Source: a virus
Reading direction: 5' to 3' (one strand)
IMG/VR virus record: IMGVR_UViG_3300024520_000204
Location: 1 to 39,052 of that record
Length of the DNA: 39,052 bases
The position numbers were made by a program, and so were the translations under genes. The notes under the pieces were generated by a model. The model did not search any database and was not told the DNA's origin. It worked only from the letters and a program-made list of their open reading frames with translations. Below, one piece after another: positions 36,626-39,052 of this stretch (positions are counted from its first letter, which is position 1; each line of letters begins with the position of its first letter).

Positions 36626-37311
36626 TGGACACCTTTGGACTCAAGCACGTCAATTGGTCTGAGTCTCCTTTTTGTTTTTGTGTTGCCCTTAAAGTTTTTA
36701 AGTGCGAAAAGCAGCGCCTCTGTCTGATTCATTAGGTCTTGCTCTCTGATGATCCCATCAAGTTTTGAGTCAATGTCCATTGCCTCTTTGCCAGTGCAGG
36801 CAAAAATCATTTTGGTGGCATCAGTGGATGATCTTTTTGTCTTTGGTTTTTTTTCTTTTGGCTCTGGCTCATCATCCTCTGACAACAGATCCTCAATCTC
36901 ATCCAACTCAAAGCCTGGGAGATCCATGGCCAGGCCTGCATCAAGCTCAGAGAGATCAAGCACAAGATCCTTGAGGAGATCCTCATCCCAATCAGAAAGC
37001 TCTGAGGTCTTATTGTCTGCAATGTTGTAGCTTATAAATTGGGCCTCAGACATCTCTTTGACCAGGACAGGGATTTTTTTGAGTCCCAAAGCTTTTGCTG
37101 CAAGAGTCCTGGTGTGGCCAACACATATCCTGAAATTTTGATCAGTGACCACTGGCTGATTGAACCCATGGACATCAATTGATTTTGCCACTGCCTCCAC
37201 TGCCCCCTCATTCACTCTGGGATTTTTATCATAGGGCACAAGCTTGCTTGGACTCATCATTTTAATTTTTGGATTTTTAATTTTTGGACTTTCTTTTTTT
37301 TCTTTTTTCAT
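36622..37311 (-). CDS. ParB/sulfiredoxin-domain protein, 229 aa
   Basis: Residues about 18-85 are a ParB N-terminal domain: S-K-L-V-P-Y-D-K-N-P-R-V-N, then VEAVAKSIDVHGFNQPVVTD and the V-G-H-T-R-T-L-A-A-K-A-L-G-L box (nucleotide-binding GxxR-like), followed by KIPVLVKEMSEAQFISYNIA. The C-terminal half is acidic (LDEIEDLLSEDDEPEPKEKK), then basic. In phages this domain is often linked to DNA methyltransferases or acts as a CTPase/nuclease-like switch; here it stands without a methyltransferase domain. It overlaps both neighbours by four bases. Confidence 0.82.
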   Translation of the reverse strand: MKKEKKESPKIKNPKIKMMSPSKLVPYDKNPRVNEGAVEAVAKSIDVHGFNQPVVTDQNFRICVGHTRTLAAKALGLKKIPVLVKEMSEAQFISYNIADNKTSELSDWDEDLLKDLVLDLSELDAGLAMDLPGFELDEIEDLLSEDDEPEPKEKKPKTKRSSTDATKMIFACTGKEAMDIDSKLDGIIREQDLMNQTEALLFALKNFKGNTKTKRRLRPIDVLESKGVQ

Positions 37312-37583
37312 TTTTCTTTTTCCCCTTTTTTAATTTTAATTATTTTTAATTTTTTAGGCCGACCAAAGTCATCATCAAAAACGATTGGCACCAAGGTGCA
37401 GCCTAATCTTTCAATTGCTTGATAGTCAGGGCAATAGCAATTGGTGTATTGCAGCAGCCACCTGTCCTGGCCCTTCAAATAAATTGCCCCCCAAAGTTTA
37501 AGGCTGGCAAAAAGTCCAATGTTGACTCCCTGGACCCAATAGTCCATTGAGTCAGTCTCAACTTGATCCTCTTTCTCTCTCAC
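37308..37583 (-). CDS. hypothetical protein, 91 aa
   Basis: Begins at GTG 37583, inside the end of the previous gene, and ends in an ATGA overlap with the ParB-domain gene. It has an aromatic, Cys-containing core (YWVQGVNIGLFASLKLWGAI, WLLQYTNCYCPDY) and a very Lys-rich tail (KKLKIIKIKKGEKEK). No family recognised. Coupled position supports it as real. Confidence 0.6.
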   Translation of the reverse strand: MREKEDQVETDSMDYWVQGVNIGLFASLKLWGAIYLKGQDRWLLQYTNCYCPDYQAIERLGCTLVPIVFDDDFGRPKKLKIIKIKKGEKEK

Positions 37584-37860
37584 TTTTGGTCATCCTTGAT
37601 CTAATTAGTCTCTGCTCTCTCTCCCAATCATAACATCCATGGTCATTCAGTGTCTCAAAATAAAGGACCCGATCATCAGGATCTGCTTTCTTTTTGACCC
37701 ATGAGATCAGCTCAAATTTGAAAAGAGAAAAGGCTTTCTGCTTGAGCACAATCATCTCAACTTTGCCTGGTGCTTTTCTGATGATCACTCCCAATCTCCA
37801 TGGCACCAAGTCAATCACTGTCTCCAAATTTAGATTGAGACTATTTTGTTGGATCTGCAT
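37558..37860 (-). CDS. hypothetical protein, 100 aa
   Basis: I choose ATG 37860 (MQIQQNSLNLNLETVIDLVP), overlapping the ATPase stop by 20 bases, rather than the longer frame to 38049, which lies inside the ATPase gene. The product has alternating basic and hydrophobic segments (WRLGVIIRKAPGKVEMIVLK) and a charged end (RLIRSRMTKSERERG). No family recognised. It may assist the adjacent replication ATPase. Confidence 0.6.
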   Translation of the reverse strand: MQIQQNSLNLNLETVIDLVPWRLGVIIRKAPGKVEMIVLKQKAFSLFKFELISWVKKKADPDDRVLYFETLNDHGCYDWEREQRLIRSRMTKSERERGSS

Positions 37861-38686
37861 TTTTCTTGCCCTTCCTTTCAATTTTTCCAAGATAGTCCCT
37901 GGCCTTAAACATTTTATTGACCACCTTAAAAGGGCACACCACATCCCCAACATAGGACTCATGCTGCCACTTGAGTGCATACCATCCAGCAGCATCAGGA
38001 TGGTGACGGTGCTTGGCGTTCCGCAAAAGGTTGACCTGATCATCATCAAGCGTAAATTTTTGAATTATATAAAAATACTCTGTGACCATTGGGAGATCTT
38101 TTGATCCCCTAATATCCTCTGGAGTTGAGACTCTGCCAAAGTTGTCAGTGACATGACTGCCTGAGTGAGCAGCATAAAAAATAGTGTGGCCAGTCTCTTT
38201 GGTGTAGTCCCTCAAAAACTCTGCAGATCTTTGTTGGCCAGTGAGACCATGAGTTGGATTGTAAAATCTTGAGGTGGTGATGTTGTCAATAAAAGTGATC
38301 TCAGCTCCTGACTCCTCAATCATTTGGTCAAAAAATTCAAAGAGTGCAGTCTGATTGTTTTTAATTTGGGGAGGGACATCTCTCTCCTCAATAAAAGTGA
38401 CATTGCCCAGGACATCACTGTCCAGATAGGAGATCATCTCTTGATATTCACTGACAGTCTCCTCACTCAGCCAGATCAAGACCTTTGCTTGTGCAGCAGT
38501 CTCAGTGATGATGCACTTGAGGAGTGAGGACTTTCCAGATCCCATTGTCCCTTTCAAACCGTGCAAGCATCCTGGCCTGATCCCATTGTGGACCGATAAA
38601 AATTTATATCTGGACTTGATCCAATGGACATTTTTTCTGGTCTTGTGATCTTGGATGAGTTGTCTGCTGACAGGTTTTTTGAGCAA
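37841..38686 (-). CDS. RecA/DnaB-like replication ATPase (helicase-type), 281 aa
   Basis: A P-loop G-T-M-G-S-G-K-S-S at about 46-54 (Walker A) and E-I-T-F-I-D134-N (Walker B) belong to the RecA-fold used by DnaB, RepA and KaiC-like proteins. A sensor-like Y-A-A-H-S-G-S-H near 175-185 and an E-D-I-R-G-S-K segment follow. It lacks the DnaB N-terminal domain, so it resembles compact RepA-type helicases or helicase loaders. The start is TTG 38686, eight bases after GGAGGAT and three bases after the previous stop, so it is coupled to the replication gene before it. Confidence 0.85.
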   Translation of the reverse strand: MLKKPVSRQLIQDHKTRKNVHWIKSRYKFLSVHNGIRPGCLHGLKGTMGSGKSSLLKCIITETAAQAKVLIWLSEETVSEYQEMISYLDSDVLGNVTFIEERDVPPQIKNNQTALFEFFDQMIEESGAEITFIDNITTSRFYNPTHGLTGQQRSAEFLRDYTKETGHTIFYAAHSGSHVTDNFGRVSTPEDIRGSKDLPMVTEYFYIIQKFTLDDDQVNLLRNAKHRHHPDAAGWYALKWQHESYVGDVVCPFKVVNKMFKARDYLGKIERKGKKNADPTK

Positions 38687-38689
38687 GGA

Positions 38690-39052
38690 TCAATCCTCCA
38701 AAAGTTTTTTTGCATCATCAAAAGCATTGGCCATCTCATTTGGGACTGGACTTTTTGCTGAGTCAAGATAGTTGCCAAAGTGCTTGGCACTAAAAAGAGT
38801 TGATGGCTGGAGATATTTTCTCATGTCTGGATTGTCCAGCCAATCACTTGCCTTGTGATCAATTACTTTTTTAAAATCATCAAGTGTGTGGCTTTCTCTC
38901 ATCCTGGCCTGGATTAATTTTTTATAATTGGCGCTGGTCTTTCCAAATTTTCTGCCAGCAATATTGTTGAGATGGTCAATCACTTTGTTGATCATCTCCT
39001 GGACTCCCTCAATCTGCTTGGTGCCTTTTTTTATTTTCTCACCAATGCAGAT
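38690..39052 (-). CDS. replication protein, phage conserved C-terminal domain, N-terminus outside window
   Basis: The frame is open from the stop at 38690 to the right edge (121 codons), so the internal ATG 38995 is not the true start. The C-terminal part, V-I-D-H-L-N-N-I-A-G-R-K-F-G near 103 residues from the end, then R-E-S-H-T-L-D-D-F-K-K-V-I-D and YLQPSTLFSAKHFGNYL, is the Phg_2220_C domain. That domain usually follows a winged-helix origin-binding domain in phage replication-initiation proteins. Placement just before the RecA/DnaB-like ATPase fits an origin-binder/helicase pair. Confidence 0.82.
   Translation of the reverse strand: MCIGEKIKKGTKQIEGVQEMINKVIDHLNNIAGRKFGKTSANYKKLIQARMRESHTLDDFKKVIDHKASDWLDNPDMRKYLQPSTLFSAKHFGNYLDSAKSPVPNEMANAFDDAKKLLED

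Noticed and set aside
1-39052. tRNA, rRNA, CRISPR array, insertion sequence, integrase/attP or Mu-type transposition ends
   Set aside because: I looked for T-loop motifs, regular repeat-spacer patterns, transposase or recombinase catalytic motifs and terminal repeats and saw none. The Mu relationship is confined to the tail genes.

Overview
This window is most of the genome of a tailed, contractile-tail bacteriophage, or a prophage of that type. The late genes form one long minus-strand series running from about 28.9 kb down to 3.8 kb. The packaging and head genes are lambda-like: Nu1/gpA-type terminase, gpW, gpB-type portal, a protease fused to the major capsid protein, and a head-tail joiner. 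They are joined to a Mu/P2-like sheathed tail: gp38, sheath, tube, E/E' chaperone, tape measure, gpN, gp44, gp45, gp46, gp47/J and gp48. A Gram-negative host is implied by a lipobox protein and by two proteins with Sec signal peptides. The sequence is moderately A+T-rich by eye (not computed) and unusually rich in GATC. No integrase, transposase, tRNA or CRISPR was seen, so lifestyle and host genus stay open.

Layout from left to right. 0-2.8 kb: a minus-strand operon of small unknown genes, a C5 DNA methyltransferase and a DnaQ-like exonuclease cut by the window edge; a terminator-like hairpin stands in front of it. 2.9-3.75 kb: a small Cro-like regulator (minus) with operator-like repeats, facing away from a short plus-strand unit (35 aa and 90 aa products) that ends at a bidirectional terminator. 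3.8-7.2 kb: fibre or virion-surface genes. 7.2-8.3 kb: small membrane, lipoprotein and coiled-coil genes that look like a lysis cassette. 8.3-11.6 kb: two exported proteins and a fibre gene. 11.6-21.8 kb: baseplate, tape measure, tube and sheath. 21.8-28.85 kb: head and packaging.

28.9-30.05 kb has no convincing complete gene. It holds a GC-rich dyad that is a candidate cos site, a long inverted repeat, several hairpins, two plus-strand terminators and a self-contained promoter-terminator unit that looks like a small RNA of about 65 nt. 30.07-34.7 kb: a tail protein Z-like gene, an unknown gene, the endolysin (the only large plus-strand gene), an ImmA/IrrE-like peptidase, a phosphoesterase fused to homing-endonuclease-type repeats, and a PP-loop (PAPS reductase/DndC-like) enzyme. 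34.7-39.05 kb: a minus-strand replication/recombination operon with a SAM methyltransferase, RuvC-like resolvase, ParB-domain protein, RecA/DnaB-type ATPase and the C-terminal part of a replication protein, tightly packed with ATGA/GTGA overlaps.

The expression signals are the most unusual part. Three minus-strand genes have TATAAT exactly six bases before ATG (probable leaderless mRNAs). Stem-loops sit where head and tail gene dosage should fall (after capsid, after decoration, after tube). The tail chaperone needs a -1 frameshift. Several genes too short for routine ORF calling are supported by overlap and ribosome-binding signals: 33, 35, 41 and 53 aa.
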